Made by a program: the position numbers and the translations under genes. A stretch of DNA of 64,000 bases from DASXVX01 sp036504075 (GTDB taxonomy: Bacteria > Bacillota > Sulfobacillia > Symbiobacteriales > Symbiobacteriaceae): contig DASXVX010000052.1 in assembly GCA_036504075.1 (NCBI GenBank), positions 225,390 through 289,389 on the forward strand. Direction: 5' to 3'. The stretch's first letter is position 1. Each line of letters begins with the position of its first letter. Of this stretch, positions 11,201 to 20,996 are shown piece after piece. The notes under the pieces were generated by a model that saw nothing but the letters and a program-made list of their open reading frames with translations, was not told where the DNA came from and searched no databases.

Positions 11201-14200
11201 GCTCCATGTCGCCGGCCATGGGGTAGCGCCCGGCCAAGCCGACCACGGCGATATCCTCTTCCCTGCGAGCGACAGGTGCTGCGGGTTCGGGCAGTGCAAG
11301 GGGATGTGCGGGCTCAGGCCGGGACACCACAAACCGGCTGGACGTGGTGGTCTCCGCCACCACTGCTCTTGCCGGTGCCTCGCCGAGGGCCTCGGGACGC
11401 CGCGGTTCCGACCGCTGCGGCTCTGATGCGGGCGCCGCAGGTCCGAACAACGCCTGCAGGCGTTCAGCATGGTTGGCAGCAAAATACCCGGCCAGTCTTT
11501 CCAGGGTGTTGTACTCGAACATGAGCGTTTTGGGCAAGTGCTTGAAGTCCTGATCCAGCCGGCTGTTGATCTCCATGATCATGACCGAGTCCACACCATA
11601 CTGGCCCAGTTCGGTACGGGCGCGAATCCGTTCAACCGGCAGGTTGATGGTCTGCGCCAGAATCTCCTTCAAGTAGCGTTCCGCCTGCTGAACCAGGACT
11701 TGATTCCCGCCGGCCCCGGCGGCCTCAGGTGCGATCGTCTCGACAGGTTCCTGCACCGCAGTGTCCGGAGCGATACTCTCCCCGCGCACCCGGAGCATCC
11801 GCTCGATCTTCTCACGGTCGCCAGTCGCTACGATCACCTGCTCAAGCCCGGTACGCCATGCGTCCGTCCATGCAGCGAGGCCGGCTTCCACACTCAGGGC
11901 CTTCATCCCCGAGTAGTCGAAATACAGCCCGGACTCCTGCCCGCGCAGCTTCATACCGCCCTCGTTCCAGAGCGGCCAGTTGATCGACAGCGTTCTGCCG
12001 GACCGGCACCCTTGTCGACGCAGGTGCTCCCGGTACGCCGCATACTGGTCCATGAAGCTGTTGCCCGAGGCATAGCTGCAAGCGCCAAAGTCGCCGAGCA
12101 GTGCTGCGACGGAAGAGAACATGGCAAAGAAGTCCAGGTTCTCCCCCTGGGTGGCCAGGTCCAGGTGAACCGTCCCGCGAACTTTCGGCCCGAGAATTTC
12201 CTCAAATTCGGATCGGGAGACGGCGGTCACAGGAATCTCTCCGATCACGCCGGCGCAGTGAATCACGCCATCGATGCGATCATGCAGCCGTCTGGCAGTT
12301 ACCACGGCGGCGGTGACTTCACCCAACTTCGTGACGTCTGCCTGGAGGTAATTGGCCTCCCCTCCCAGGTTTCGCAGCTCCTGGAGCAGGTTCTGCCTCG
12401 CCTCATCCGGGGCCGAGCGGCCCATCAGTATCAGCCGTGCCTGGTACCGCTGTGCAAGGTGGCGGGCCAGAATCATGCCCAGCCCACCCGCACCGCCGGA
12501 GATCAGGTAGACGCCGCCGCTCTTGAGCGGAAGATCGGCAGCCGGGTTTCCGGCCGCCCTCCCGACGGGGCGAAGCTCCCGCACCGCCCGGCCCTCGCCG
12601 GTGTAGCGGATTTCCGTCCCGTTGCTGTTCTCACGGACCGCAAGCTCGGCCGCCAACATGGAAGCAATCTGCCCCGCACCGCCGACCGGCTGATCAACCT
12701 GGAGTGTGATCAGTTCAAATCGGTGGTTTACCGTGGTCACGGAGCGCCCGAAACCGGCCGCCAGGCCGTACCAGGGGACGACAGGCTGCCCGTTTCCCGT
12801 AAATGCCAGGATACACCGGACCCGATGGGACCACTGGCAGGCGGAGACCGCCTGGAAGAGGTACAGGAGCGAATAGAGCCCCTGGTCAAGAACGGCGTCG
12901 AGGCGACTGGTCTGATCCCCCACGCTGGTCTCCGCCCGGAGGTTCCAGAGGTGAAGGATCGAGTTCAGGCTCCGGCCGGTTCGGTCCAGGTCCTGGATCA
13001 GTTTCCGGTAGTCTTCCGGGCTGGTCGGATTGATCATGTACTGCCCATCACCCAGCTTGCGGAAAACCGCCCCCGGGGTGGCCAGAATCAGCTTCAGCCC
13101 GGCAGCGCCCTGCCACGCCGCCTCCAACCTGGCAAACCGCTCCGGGTCTTCATCCAATACGAGAATCGTTCCGGTGGGAATTTCGGCATGGCCGATGGCC
13201 GAGGACGGCGCCCAGACGGATTGGTAGTAGAGCACGTCCTGACTCGATCCCTTGAACTCCCTGGCACTGAAGTCCGTCAGCCTGACGGCAACTTCCCCTT
13301 GCTCGTCCAAAATCGTCAGGTTGAACCGCAGCGTACCCGCCTCGCCGTCCTGGTTGAACACGGCGTAGGCATAGCACCGCTCTGGCAAGGGCCGGAACAT
13401 CTCCAGACGCCCGAGCGAGAATGGCACAAAGGTCTTGCTGGCCAGCGACCGCTCGCGGCTCATCAGCCCGGCAACCGTGCGCAGGGCCCCGTCCAGCAGC
13501 GACGGATGCAGACCAAACTGGGTGAACTGACCAGAAAGGGAGGCAGGCAGAGTCAGTCGGGAGATCGCTTCCCGGTTGCCGATATGGAGCTCATCGGTCA
13601 CCTGGAACTCAGGGCCGTAGTCAAAACCGGCCTCCCTGAAGTTCCGGTAGATCTCATTCCGGCTCACTTGCACCCGGCAGCGGCCGAGGATCGACTGGTA
13701 GTCGACCCGCTCCGGCCCGACCGAGACGCCCTGGCCGACGATCTTCCCGCGGGAGTGGACCACCCGGTCCGCCCCGTTCAAGCTGTATACCTGATACGTA
13801 GCTCCGTCCTCTGCCGGATATAGACCAACGTGAACCGTCTTCTCGCCCCGTTCGACGACCACCGGCGTCTGCCATACCACGTCTGCCAGCGTGTTCACCG
13901 GGGCCAGGCCGGACAGTTCGCCCGCCACCCGGACCATCTCCAGGTAGGCCACTCCGGGAAGCACGGGTTGCCCTGCAACCACGTGCGCCCGTATGACAAA
14001 GTCTGCTTCGCTCAGTACCTTGGTGAAGGTCTGTTCCTTCAGGGTCGATTCGTTGGCGTCAAGCAGAGGGTGCAACCGAGAAGCCTCGACGGGTGTGTAT
14101 CCGTTGTCCGCTGCCGGCGAGGGAGCAGAGACCCAGCACCGCTCCCGGGCAAATGGGTACCCGGGCAGCGACACCCGACGGCGCCGCTCTCCGCCATGCA

Positions 14201-17200
14201 GCAGGGTCCAATCGACCGGGGTCCCGTTTACCCAGAGCCGGGCGATTTTTTCCAGGTTGCCCTTGCGCAGAATGGCCCGGACATACTCCTCTTCCTCGCT
14301 GTCGGTCTCGGTGAACACAGCCTGCTGCTCATTCCCCCGCCTCCAGCCGGTCTCGGCCTCATTCCCCGCCAGGAACTGTTCCAGCCTCTGCCGGAGTTCC
14401 TCGGCATTGGCGGCGATCATGGCCAACCGCTCCCCCATCGGCTCACGGCCGACCTGGAGGGTGTAGGCGACATCGGCAAGAGAGCAGCTTTCACCGTGAC
14501 CGGCCAGATGATCACACAGTTGCCGGGCCTTTTCTTTCAGCGCCGCTTCCGTCTGCGCAGACAGCACGACGAGCTGCGGGGGGCCTACGCCGCTGACAGT
14601 GGCGGACAGATCCTCGTACTCCTCCAGGCTGACGTGCACATTGGTGCCACCGGCACCAAAGCCGCTCAGGCCGGCTCGGCGCGGGTAGACCTTTTCCATG
14701 CCGTTTTCCACCACCACCGGACGCTTCCATTCCGCCAGATCCTGCTGGACGTAGAACGGGGTCTCCTCAAGGGTGATGTTGGGATTGAGCGTCGCCGAAT
14801 GGAGGGACGGCACAAGCTGCTTGTGCTGCATCTGCAGCAGGATCTTGGTAAGCCCCGCGACGCCTGCGGCCGACTCCAAATGGCCGATGTTGGACTTGGC
14901 CGAGCCGATGGCGCAGAACTGCCAGTCGGCGGTGAACTTTTCAAAGGCCTTTGTCAGCCCCGCAATCTCAATTGGGTCACCCAGTGCTGTGCCCGTGCCG
15001 TGCGCCTCGATGAAGCTGACCGTCCGCGGGTGGACGCCAGCCTGCTCCAGGGTCTCGGCGATCAGGTCCGCCTGTGCAGCCGGGCTGGGAACGGAGAACC
15101 CATTGGTCCTCCCGCCGTGGTTCACGGCAATCCCCTTGATCACCGCGTAAATGTGATCCCCGTCAGCAATCGCCTTCTTCAGCGGCTTCAGCAGCACAGC
15201 CCCGACGCCTTCGCCGGGAACGTATCCGTCGCCACCGGAGCCAAAACTGTGGCACCGGCCGTCGGTGGAGAGGAAGTTCCCCTGGCAGAGGAACAGGTAC
15301 TTGCTGGGATGCAGGGTCAGGTTTACGCCACCTGCAATCGCCAGTTCACAGCTGCCGCTTCGAATATGCTCATACGCAAGGCGCAACGCTTCAAGCGACG
15401 AGGAACATGCCGTATCAAGCGCCAGGCTGGGACCCTTGAAGTCCATGAAGTAGGAGACTCGGTTGGCGATGGACGAGAAGAACGAGCTGGTGGCATAGCC
15501 GTTCCCCCGCAAGTTCTCCTGAAGGCCGTGCAATTGGTAATGCGAATACATCGCGCCCACAAACACGCCGACCCGGGCGTTCCTGAGACTCGCCTTTGCG
15601 TAGCCGGCGTCCTCCACCGCCTGCCAGACGGTCTGCATGAACAGGCGCTCCTGTGGGTCGATCAGGGCGGCTTCACGAGGCGATATGTTAAAGAAAAGTG
15701 GGTCGAACTTATCGACATCGTCGATAAACCCGCCCCACTTGCTGTAACTCTTCCCCTTCTTGCCGCGCCGCGGGTCGAAGTACTTCGAGTGGTCCCACCT
15801 GGCAGCCGGAATCTCCGTAATGCAGTCCTTCCCGCTCCTGAGGTTCTCCCAGAACCGAGCTAGGTCCGGAGCCATGGGGTAACGTCCGCTCACCCCGACA
15901 ATGGCCACATCATCCATATGTTCCAGCGCCTGCGGCCCCGGCGGCACAACCATCACCTGGTGGCGTTCCGGCTGAACCACGGGCCAGGGTGCTTCCGCCC
16001 GGCGGGGCTCCGCCGGCTGATTCAGCTTCAAGTTGGCCACCAGCCTGGCCCGGAAACGCTCCATCAGATACACCGCCAGCCCGCTCAGGTTCTTGTACTC
16101 AAAGAATATGGTCTTGGGCACAGCCCCCAGATCCTGTTCCAGCCGGCGGCTGATCTCCATGATCATGACCGAGTCGATGCCGTACTTCTCCAGGTCGGTC
16201 TGCGCGTCGAGTTTCGCCGGCGGCACCTTGGCCGTCTCTGCCACAATCCGCTTGAGATAAGTTTCCGTCTGTCGCAGCAAGGTCTTCTCAAAGTCCGGGT
16301 CCTGGGCATGCTCCCCGGCTGCGGGCGCCGACGGCGTATCGCTCCCCGCATCCTGGTGAGCCATGCTCCCCTTCACTTTCAGGACTTTGTTGATCTTGTC
16401 GGCGTCTCCGGAAGTGACGACAAGCTGAGCCAGGTCCGTACGGAGCGCACTGACCAAAGCGGTGAGTCCGGGCTCGGTGCTCAATGCCCGCATGCCTGTA
16501 TGGGTGGAGTAGACCGCGGCCTCGTTCTCCGGAAGCCCCATTCCGCCTGTCGCCCACATGGGCCAGTTGATGGAGATCGTCCGGCCGGGCCGCTTTCCCT
16601 CCCGGGCCAGTTGCTCTTTGAACGTAGCGTAGCTGTCCAGGAAGGCGTTGGCCGTGGCATAGCTGCACCCGCCGAAATCTCCAACCAGCGCCGAAACGGA
16701 CGAGAAGAGGACAAAAAAGTCCAGCGGTTCCGCCTGCGTCGCCTCGTCCAAATTAAGCGTTCCCAGCACCTTCGGAGCCAGCACCTTGCGGAACGAGGCC
16801 GGATCGGCCTGCGTGATGTCAGTGGCGCTCAGGACCCCGGCTGCATGGAACACACCCTGCACCCCGCCAAACTGCTCTTTCATGAACCGGACGACGCCTT
16901 GAACCGCCGCGTTGTCGGTCACGTCGGCCTGCAGGTAGAAAACCTCGGCGCCCAGCCGTTTTAGTTCGTCCAGGCGCGCCTGCTTTTCGGCATCGAGGGC
17001 AGAGCGGCCGGTAAGAACCATGCGGGCCTGGTACGACTTTGCCAGGTATCGAGCCACCACTATGCCCAGTCCACCGGCACCGCCGGTAATCAAATACGCG
17101 CCCCGAGTCCTGAAGGGCAACTCCCGGGTAAACAGGTTCTCAATCCCGACCGGTTCCACTTGCCTGACTTGCCGCTGATCGACCTGGTAGCGCACCTCCT

Positions 17201-20200
17201 GACCATGGAGGTTGCCGGGGGCGGTCAGCTCAGCCAGCAGGATCCGCGCGAGCCGGTCCGGCGAGAGTGTACGAGTATCGACTGCAACGGTCAGCAACTC
17301 AAACAGATGGTTGACCATCAGCAAGGAGCGGGCGAACCCGGACAAGGCTGCATGGATGGCCGCCGTAACCCCGGCGTTCCCCCGGAACGCAAACACACAG
17401 CGAGTCTTGGTTTCCAGATCAAGCTTGGCGGCCGCCTGCACGAGGCAAAGCATCGAATCACAGCCGCAACGAAGCGCAGCGTCTACCTGGTCGCTAGCTT
17501 CGCCGCCCTCAGACAGGTTCCAGGCGTGGATGACCTGGAACGAGCGGGCACCCTGACGGCGCACAGCGTCCAGGAGACTCTCGTAATCGGCCGTGCGACC
17601 CGGATTGATGGTGAACAGGTGCGTCGCGTGCTGCCGAAACTCCGGCCCCGTCCTGACCTGGACCGGCCGGATGCCCTTCATCCCCAACGCCGCCGTCAGT
17701 TCCGGCTGGTCATCAAACAGGAGGAGTGCCGTTGCCTCATCAAGGCGCCCACCCTCCGGGACCCCAATCGGGGTCGCAGCCCAGACCGGCCGGTAGTAGA
17801 GCAATTCTTGCGAAGCATGCGCCTCCGACTCCCGCACCGGCCGGGCGGCAAACCCCTTCAGGCGGGCCACTTCTTCGCCCCGGTCATTGATCAGGGTAAT
17901 ATCGCACTGCATAAACCCGGAATCGCTCCGCCGGTGCTCCGGCGGAATCACAGCATAGGCGTGGCACACCTCCGTAAGCGACCCGCAGATCTCCAGTTCA
18001 CCCAGGACAAAGGGCACCCGCAGAACCGTCGGCTCGGCGAACAGCATGCCGCCGATGCCCAGAGCAGCCCGGAACGCCCCGTCCATCATAGTCGGATGGA
18101 GGCCATACTCGGGGAACGCATCCTTCAGATGATCCGGCAAGCGGAGGGTAGCCAGCCCCTCCCACTCCCCGCAGCGCAGCTCCTCCATTACCTGAAAACC
18201 AGGTCCGTACTGGAACCCGATCTGCCGGAAGCGGTCGTATATGTCGGCCGTGGCCCACACGGTCGTGCAACGCTGACGGATCGCCTCCAGGTCCAGGCTC
18301 GTGGCCGCCGGCGACTGCCGTTCCTCCCCTTCCGGATGTTCGAAATACCGTCCGGTGCAGTAGACGACTTTCTGTCCTTCTGCCACCCCGAAGACTTCAT
18401 AACGGACCGCATCGCTGTCGCGGTGCAGCCCGATCCAAATCTCTTTCTCCGGCCCTTCCAGAACGGCCGGCCTGGCCCAGACCACATCCGTGATCCGCTT
18501 GACCCCGTTCCCGCCTGCCAGGCTTCCGGCAGCCCGGGCGATTTCCAGGTAAGCTGACCCGGGCAACAAGCACTGGCCTGACACGATGTGATCTTTCATG
18601 ACGAACATCTCGCGGGTCAGGGTCTTGCGGAATACCGGATTGCCCCACGTCGACTCGTTGGCATCGATCAGCGGGTGCAGCGGAGTCACCCGGCCCGCGC
18701 CCTTGCCAGCCTGGGCCGCGTTCGACCTGGTCTGCACCCAGCAACGCTCTTTTGCAAATGGGTACCCGGGCAGCGAGAGGTGCGCGGGCTTTCCGTCCTT
18801 GTACAACGCTTCCCAGTCGATGGCCGCGCCGCTTGACCACCAGCGGGCGATCTCCGTGGGCCCCATTTCTTCAATCGGACCCGCCTGCTGGCCCAGAGTT
18901 GCCTGACCGGCATCGTCCTGCCCGTAGAAGCAGGTGTCCGAACCGGATTGCCCTTGTGCAATCCGCGTCAACTGCTCCAGAAGTTCCTGCTTGTCGGATG
19001 CAACCAGCGCCATACGGGTGCTCATGGCCTCCCGCCCGACCTGCAGCGTATAGGCGATGTCGCTGAGGCTGGCCTGGCTGATCTGACTTCCCTCCGTGGA
19101 GAGCCCCCGTGCCAGATACTCTTTCAGTTCCTTGACCAGTTCCACCAGGCGTTCATGGTTCTGGGCCGAAAGCGCAATGACGCACTCCCGGTTCCGGTCC
19201 TGACCCGCAGGCTGCTGAGGAACAAACTCCTCCAGCACGACATGAACGTTGGTTCCGCCTGCACCGAAGGCGCTGACTCCGGCCCGCCGCGGCAAGACCT
19301 TACCGCCCTCGGCCGAAGACATCCATGGGCTGAGCCTCTGCTGGACATAGAACGGGGACTTCTGGAACGAAATGTGGGGGTTTAGCTTTTCGGAATGAAG
19401 CGAGGGCACCAACTGCTTGTGGCGCAGTTGCAGCAGCACTTTCGTCAGGCTGGCGATGCCGGCCGAAGCCTCCAGGTGCCCGATGTTCGACTTCACGGCG
19501 CCAATGGCGCAAAACTGGCGGTCCTGGGTAAACTCGCCGAATGCCCTCGTCAGCCCGGTGATCTCGATGGGGTCCCCCAGCGAAGTACCCGTGCCGTGGG
19601 CCTCGATATAGCTGATCGTCCTAGGATTGATGCTGCTCTTTTCCAGCGCTTCGGTGATCACCTGTGCCTGGGCGTTCGGGTTGGGCACCGAGTAACCGTG
19701 GGTCTTCCCCCCGTGGTTGATCGCCGTGGCCTTGATCACCGCATAGATCTGGTCCCCGTCAGCCAGCGCCTTCCGCAGCGGTTTCAGGAGGACGGCGCCG
19801 ACCCCTTCGCCGGGGACGTACCCGTCTCCGCCCTCACCGAAGGCGCGGCATCTCCCATCCGTAGCGGCAAAGCGCTGCTGGCTCAGAATCAGGTATTTCA
19901 GCGGGTGCAGGGAGAGGTTCACCCCACCCGCCAGTGCCATGTCGCTCTCTCCGTGGCGAAGGCTCTCGCACGCCACGTGAAGCGCCGTCAGCGACGACGA
20001 GCACATGCTGTCGAGCGCCATGCTGGGTCCCTGTAAGTTAAAGAAGAATGATGCCCGATTGGCGATGGACGCGTAGGACGAGGTGGGCGCAAAGGCCTGC
20101 TCGTCGATTTCCGTCCCGTAAATCTGATACTGGCCGTACATCACGCCGACGAAAACACCGACGCGGGCCCGATCAAGCCGGGCACGGGTGTAACCGGCAT

Positions 20201-20996
20201 CCTCGAAGGTGTGATACGCCGTCTGCAGGAACAGCCGTTCCTGCGGATCAACCGTCTCTGCCTCCCGGGGGGACATATTGAAGAAGAGCGGATCAAACTT
20301 ATCCACGTCATCAATAAATCCGCCCCATTTGGCGTAAGCTCTGTCCCGCTTGGTCTGGTCGGGATCGTAATACTGCCTGAAGTCCCACCTATCGGACGGA
20401 ATCTCCGAAATGCAGTCCTTACCCTGCGTCAGGTTCTGCCAGAATTCCTGAAGATTCGACGCCATTGGATACCGTCCGCTGACGCCAATCACGGCGATAT
20501 CATCGCAGACCACCGCCTGAGGGGTAGTTGCCTCGCCCTCAGGGAAAGCCGCCAGGAAGCGGGGCCTGTCTGATACGGACAGCACGCCGCTCTCTTGGCC
20601 GGCATCGTTCAACAGTTTCTCTGCGTGATGCTCAGCGAAGTGCGCGGCCAACTGGGCAATATTCCGATACTCAAAGAAGAGCGTCTTGGAAAGCTCTCCG
20701 AACACCTTTTCGAGCCGCCGGTTCAGTTCCAGAATCATCATGGAGTCGATTCCGTAGTTCTCAAACGGCTCGTCAGACCGAATCTCTCCAGCCGGGATCT
20801 TGGTCTGGGCAGACAAGACGGACTTCAGCAGGCTCTCGGCCCGGGAAAGTGCGTCCGACGCATCGCCAGATCTGACCGGCTCCGGCTGATTGGCAGTTTC
20901 GAGCATGTGGGTGACCAGGTCCAGGCTTTCCTCCGGCGTTATCGCGCCTGTTTCGATTTTCCGCAGGATTTCGGACAGGCCGGTTTCCTTACCCAT
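8247..20996 (-). CDS. Trans-AT polyketide synthase PKS5: ACP-KS9-DH-KR-ACP-KS10-DH-KR-ACP-KS11(LINKS)-DH0
   Basis: 4249 residues, the largest protein here. ATG at 20996 overlaps the PKS4 stop by 8 bp. Order: docking segment (1-33); ACP (YGIDSMM, about 85); KS9 (DSMCSSS about 329); DH (H about 802, HxxxGxxxxP); KR (TGGAGGLG about 1304, Tyr about 1445); ACP (YGIDSVMI, about 1609); KS10 (DTACSSS about 1862); DH (about 2337); KR (SGGAGGLG about 2834); ACP (YGVDSVMI, about 3134); KS11 (DSACSSS about 3417, EAHGTGT, KSNIGH); Ser-less ACP-like insert (FGFNPMI, about 3772); and a terminal DH. That last DH has Asn (about 3996) where the catalytic His belongs and LLTAACQ in place of LLDGALQ, so it should be inactive. 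Two consecutive KS-DH-KR modules predict a conjugated diene. The module begun by KS11 gets its KR and ACP from PKS6. No ordinary docking segment is seen at the C-terminus. Confidence 0.95.
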   Translation of the reverse strand: MGKETGLSEILRKIETGAITPEESLDLVTHMLETANQPEPVRSGDASDALSRAESLLKSVLSAQTKIPAGEIRSDEPFENYGIDSMMILELNRRLEKVFGELSKTLFFEYRNIAQLAAHFAEHHAEKLLNDAGQESGVLSVSDRPRFLAAFPEGEATTPQAVVCDDIAVIGVSGRYPMASNLQEFWQNLTQGKDCISEIPSDRWDFRQYYDPDQTKRDRAYAKWGGFIDDVDKFDPLFFNMSPREAETVDPQERLFLQTAYHTFEDAGYTRARLDRARVGVFVGVMYGQYQIYGTEIDEQAFAPTSSYASIANRASFFFNLQGPSMALDSMCSSSLTALHVACESLRHGESDMALAGGVNLSLHPLKYLILSQQRFAATDGRCRAFGEGGDGYVPGEGVGAVLLKPLRKALADGDQIYAVIKATAINHGGKTHGYSVPNPNAQAQVITEALEKSSINPRTISYIEAHGTGTSLGDPIEITGLTRAFGEFTQDRQFCAIGAVKSNIGHLEASAGIASLTKVLLQLRHKQLVPSLHSEKLNPHISFQKSPFYVQQRLSPWMSSAEGGKVLPRRAGVSAFGAGGTNVHVVLEEFVPQQPAGQDRNRECVIALSAQNHERLVELVKELKEYLARGLSTEGSQISQASLSDIAYTLQVGREAMSTRMALVASDKQELLEQLTRIAQGQSGSDTCFYGQDDAGQATLGQQAGPIEEMGPTEIARWWSSGAAIDWEALYKDGKPAHLSLPGYPFAKERCWVQTRSNAAQAGKGAGRVTPLHPLIDANESTWGNPVFRKTLTREMFVMKDHIVSGQCLLPGSAYLEIARAAGSLAGGNGVKRITDVVWARPAVLEGPEKEIWIGLHRDSDAVRYEVFGVAEGQKVVYCTGRYFEHPEGEERQSPAATSLDLEAIRQRCTTVWATADIYDRFRQIGFQYGPGFQVMEELRCGEWEGLATLRLPDHLKDAFPEYGLHPTMMDGAFRAALGIGGMLFAEPTVLRVPFVLGELEICGSLTEVCHAYAVIPPEHRRSDSGFMQCDITLINDRGEEVARLKGFAARPVRESEAHASQELLYYRPVWAATPIGVPEGGRLDEATALLLFDDQPELTAALGMKGIRPVQVRTGPEFRQHATHLFTINPGRTADYESLLDAVRRQGARSFQVIHAWNLSEGGEASDQVDAALRCGCDSMLCLVQAAAKLDLETKTRCVFAFRGNAGVTAAIHAALSGFARSLLMVNHLFELLTVAVDTRTLSPDRLARILLAELTAPGNLHGQEVRYQVDQRQVRQVEPVGIENLFTRELPFRTRGAYLITGGAGGLGIVVARYLAKSYQARMVLTGRSALDAEKQARLDELKRLGAEVFYLQADVTDNAAVQGVVRFMKEQFGGVQGVFHAAGVLSATDITQADPASFRKVLAPKVLGTLNLDEATQAEPLDFFVLFSSVSALVGDFGGCSYATANAFLDSYATFKEQLAREGKRPGRTISINWPMWATGGMGLPENEAAVYSTHTGMRALSTEPGLTALVSALRTDLAQLVVTSGDADKINKVLKVKGSMAHQDAGSDTPSAPAAGEHAQDPDFEKTLLRQTETYLKRIVAETAKVPPAKLDAQTDLEKYGIDSVMIMEISRRLEQDLGAVPKTIFFEYKNLSGLAVYLMERFRARLVANLKLNQPAEPRRAEAPWPVVQPERHQVMVVPPGPQALEHMDDVAIVGVSGRYPMAPDLARFWENLRSGKDCITEIPAARWDHSKYFDPRRGKKGKSYSKWGGFIDDVDKFDPLFFNISPREAALIDPQERLFMQTVWQAVEDAGYAKASLRNARVGVFVGAMYSHYQLHGLQENLRGNGYATSSFFSSIANRVSYFMDFKGPSLALDTACSSSLEALRLAYEHIRSGSCELAIAGGVNLTLHPSKYLFLCQGNFLSTDGRCHSFGSGGDGYVPGEGVGAVLLKPLKKAIADGDHIYAVIKGIAVNHGGRTNGFSVPSPAAQADLIAETLEQAGVHPRTVSFIEAHGTGTALGDPIEIAGLTKAFEKFTADWQFCAIGSAKSNIGHLESAAGVAGLTKILLQMQHKQLVPSLHSATLNPNITLEETPFYVQQDLAEWKRPVVVENGMEKVYPRRAGLSGFGAGGTNVHVSLEEYEDLSATVSGVGPPQLVVLSAQTEAALKEKARQLCDHLAGHGESCSLADVAYTLQVGREPMGERLAMIAANAEELRQRLEQFLAGNEAETGWRRGNEQQAVFTETDSEEEEYVRAILRKGNLEKIARLWVNGTPVDWTLLHGGERRRRVSLPGYPFARERCWVSAPSPAADNGYTPVEASRLHPLLDANESTLKEQTFTKVLSEADFVIRAHVVAGQPVLPGVAYLEMVRVAGELSGLAPVNTLADVVWQTPVVVERGEKTVHVGLYPAEDGATYQVYSLNGADRVVHSRGKIVGQGVSVGPERVDYQSILGRCRVQVSRNEIYRNFREAGFDYGPEFQVTDELHIGNREAISRLTLPASLSGQFTQFGLHPSLLDGALRTVAGLMSRERSLASKTFVPFSLGRLEMFRPLPERCYAYAVFNQDGEAGTLRFNLTILDEQGEVAVRLTDFSAREFKGSSQDVLYYQSVWAPSSAIGHAEIPTGTILVLDEDPERFARLEAAWQGAAGLKLILATPGAVFRKLGDGQYMINPTSPEDYRKLIQDLDRTGRSLNSILHLWNLRAETSVGDQTSRLDAVLDQGLYSLLYLFQAVSACQWSHRVRCILAFTGNGQPVVPWYGLAAGFGRSVTTVNHRFELITLQVDQPVGGAGQIASMLAAELAVRENSNGTEIRYTGEGRAVRELRPVGRAAGNPAADLPLKSGGVYLISGGAGGLGMILARHLAQRYQARLILMGRSAPDEARQNLLQELRNLGGEANYLQADVTKLGEVTAAVVTARRLHDRIDGVIHCAGVIGEIPVTAVSRSEFEEILGPKVRGTVHLDLATQGENLDFFAMFSSVAALLGDFGACSYASGNSFMDQYAAYREHLRRQGCRSGRTLSINWPLWNEGGMKLRGQESGLYFDYSGMKALSVEAGLAAWTDAWRTGLEQVIVATGDREKIERMLRVRGESIAPDTAVQEPVETIAPEAAGAGGNQVLVQQAERYLKEILAQTINLPVERIRARTELGQYGVDSVMIMEINSRLDQDFKHLPKTLMFEYNTLERLAGYFAANHAERLQALFGPAAPASEPQRSEPRRPEALGEAPARAVVAETTTSSRFVVSRPEPAHPLALPEPAAPVARREEDIAVVGLAGRYPMAGDMEQFWENLKHGVNCISEVPGDRWGHEEHYDAEKGKKGKAYSKWGGFISDVDKFDPLLFNISPMEAETMDPQERLFLEMAWSAFEDGGITRKEVNDADHRVGVFVGVMNCNYEWLGAVAQANGVDTNAHSAYWSIANRVSFFFNFQGPSLAVDSACSSSLTAIHLACESIKRGECGIALAGGVNLILHPAHYVRYSMMNMISGNYQCRSFGRDADGFVPGEGVGAVVLKPLSQAVKDGNHIYGVIKGSAINSGGRTNGYTVPNPNAQASLIVDALKKAEIDPRTISYLEAHGTGTILGDPIEVAGLTRAYGEFTRDKQYCAIGSAKSNIGHTEAAAGVAGLAKVLLQMKHRELAPSLHADELNPNIDFVDSPFYVQRRLTEWTQPVLLENGKSKTYPRRAGISSFGAGGANAHVIVEEYQPETVRSAEAARVSRAPQVVVLSARTEEKLKEYASRVAARVRTFLASGQEERAGGRAWLTRLTEELVSVAAEAVGARPEEFDVLGNPDEFGFNPMIWAGFTERLNQRYNLGTTAAALSAFPSLDAMARYLLAEYRDSFATRYADQPVEGPRQPGLWNVAYTLQVGRPPMKYRLALVATTMEELAEKLRRYYQGDTDVELLFTGVIKTLVPDVDQEAVDKALGAGNHAAIARFWAAGAEIDWSRLHEGHEPVRAALPPYPFERQRYWIPTGGGTPGTGARKAAARLHPLVDQNVSTFKEQRFSKQLESGASFMLQNSVAGVSMLPAAAFLEMARVAGEAAAERTVTRIQNVVWADPILVDRYPKDLQISLYPVEDSTAWFEVSSDARTIHGQGQICLGARSAQGKADQVDLAALRQRCSDPGVKTRLQNILQRSEWENKWSRKAVREIHAGQIECLAKLELPGVSGGQHDYVHDSTLLTAACQVAGAWLQAVTPGAGWSIPVSLREFALMAPLPDQVYTYLTGKTGDSTLTLHLLSENGQILATLTDLELQPWSIAVDYPHPEPQANLT

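Noticed and set aside
5846..15863. Long plus-strand open frames (for example 5846-7882, 11469-13823, 13830-15863)
   Set aside because: They lie antisense to clearly conserved PKS domains and arise from G+C-rich codon use. Their translations show no domain pattern.
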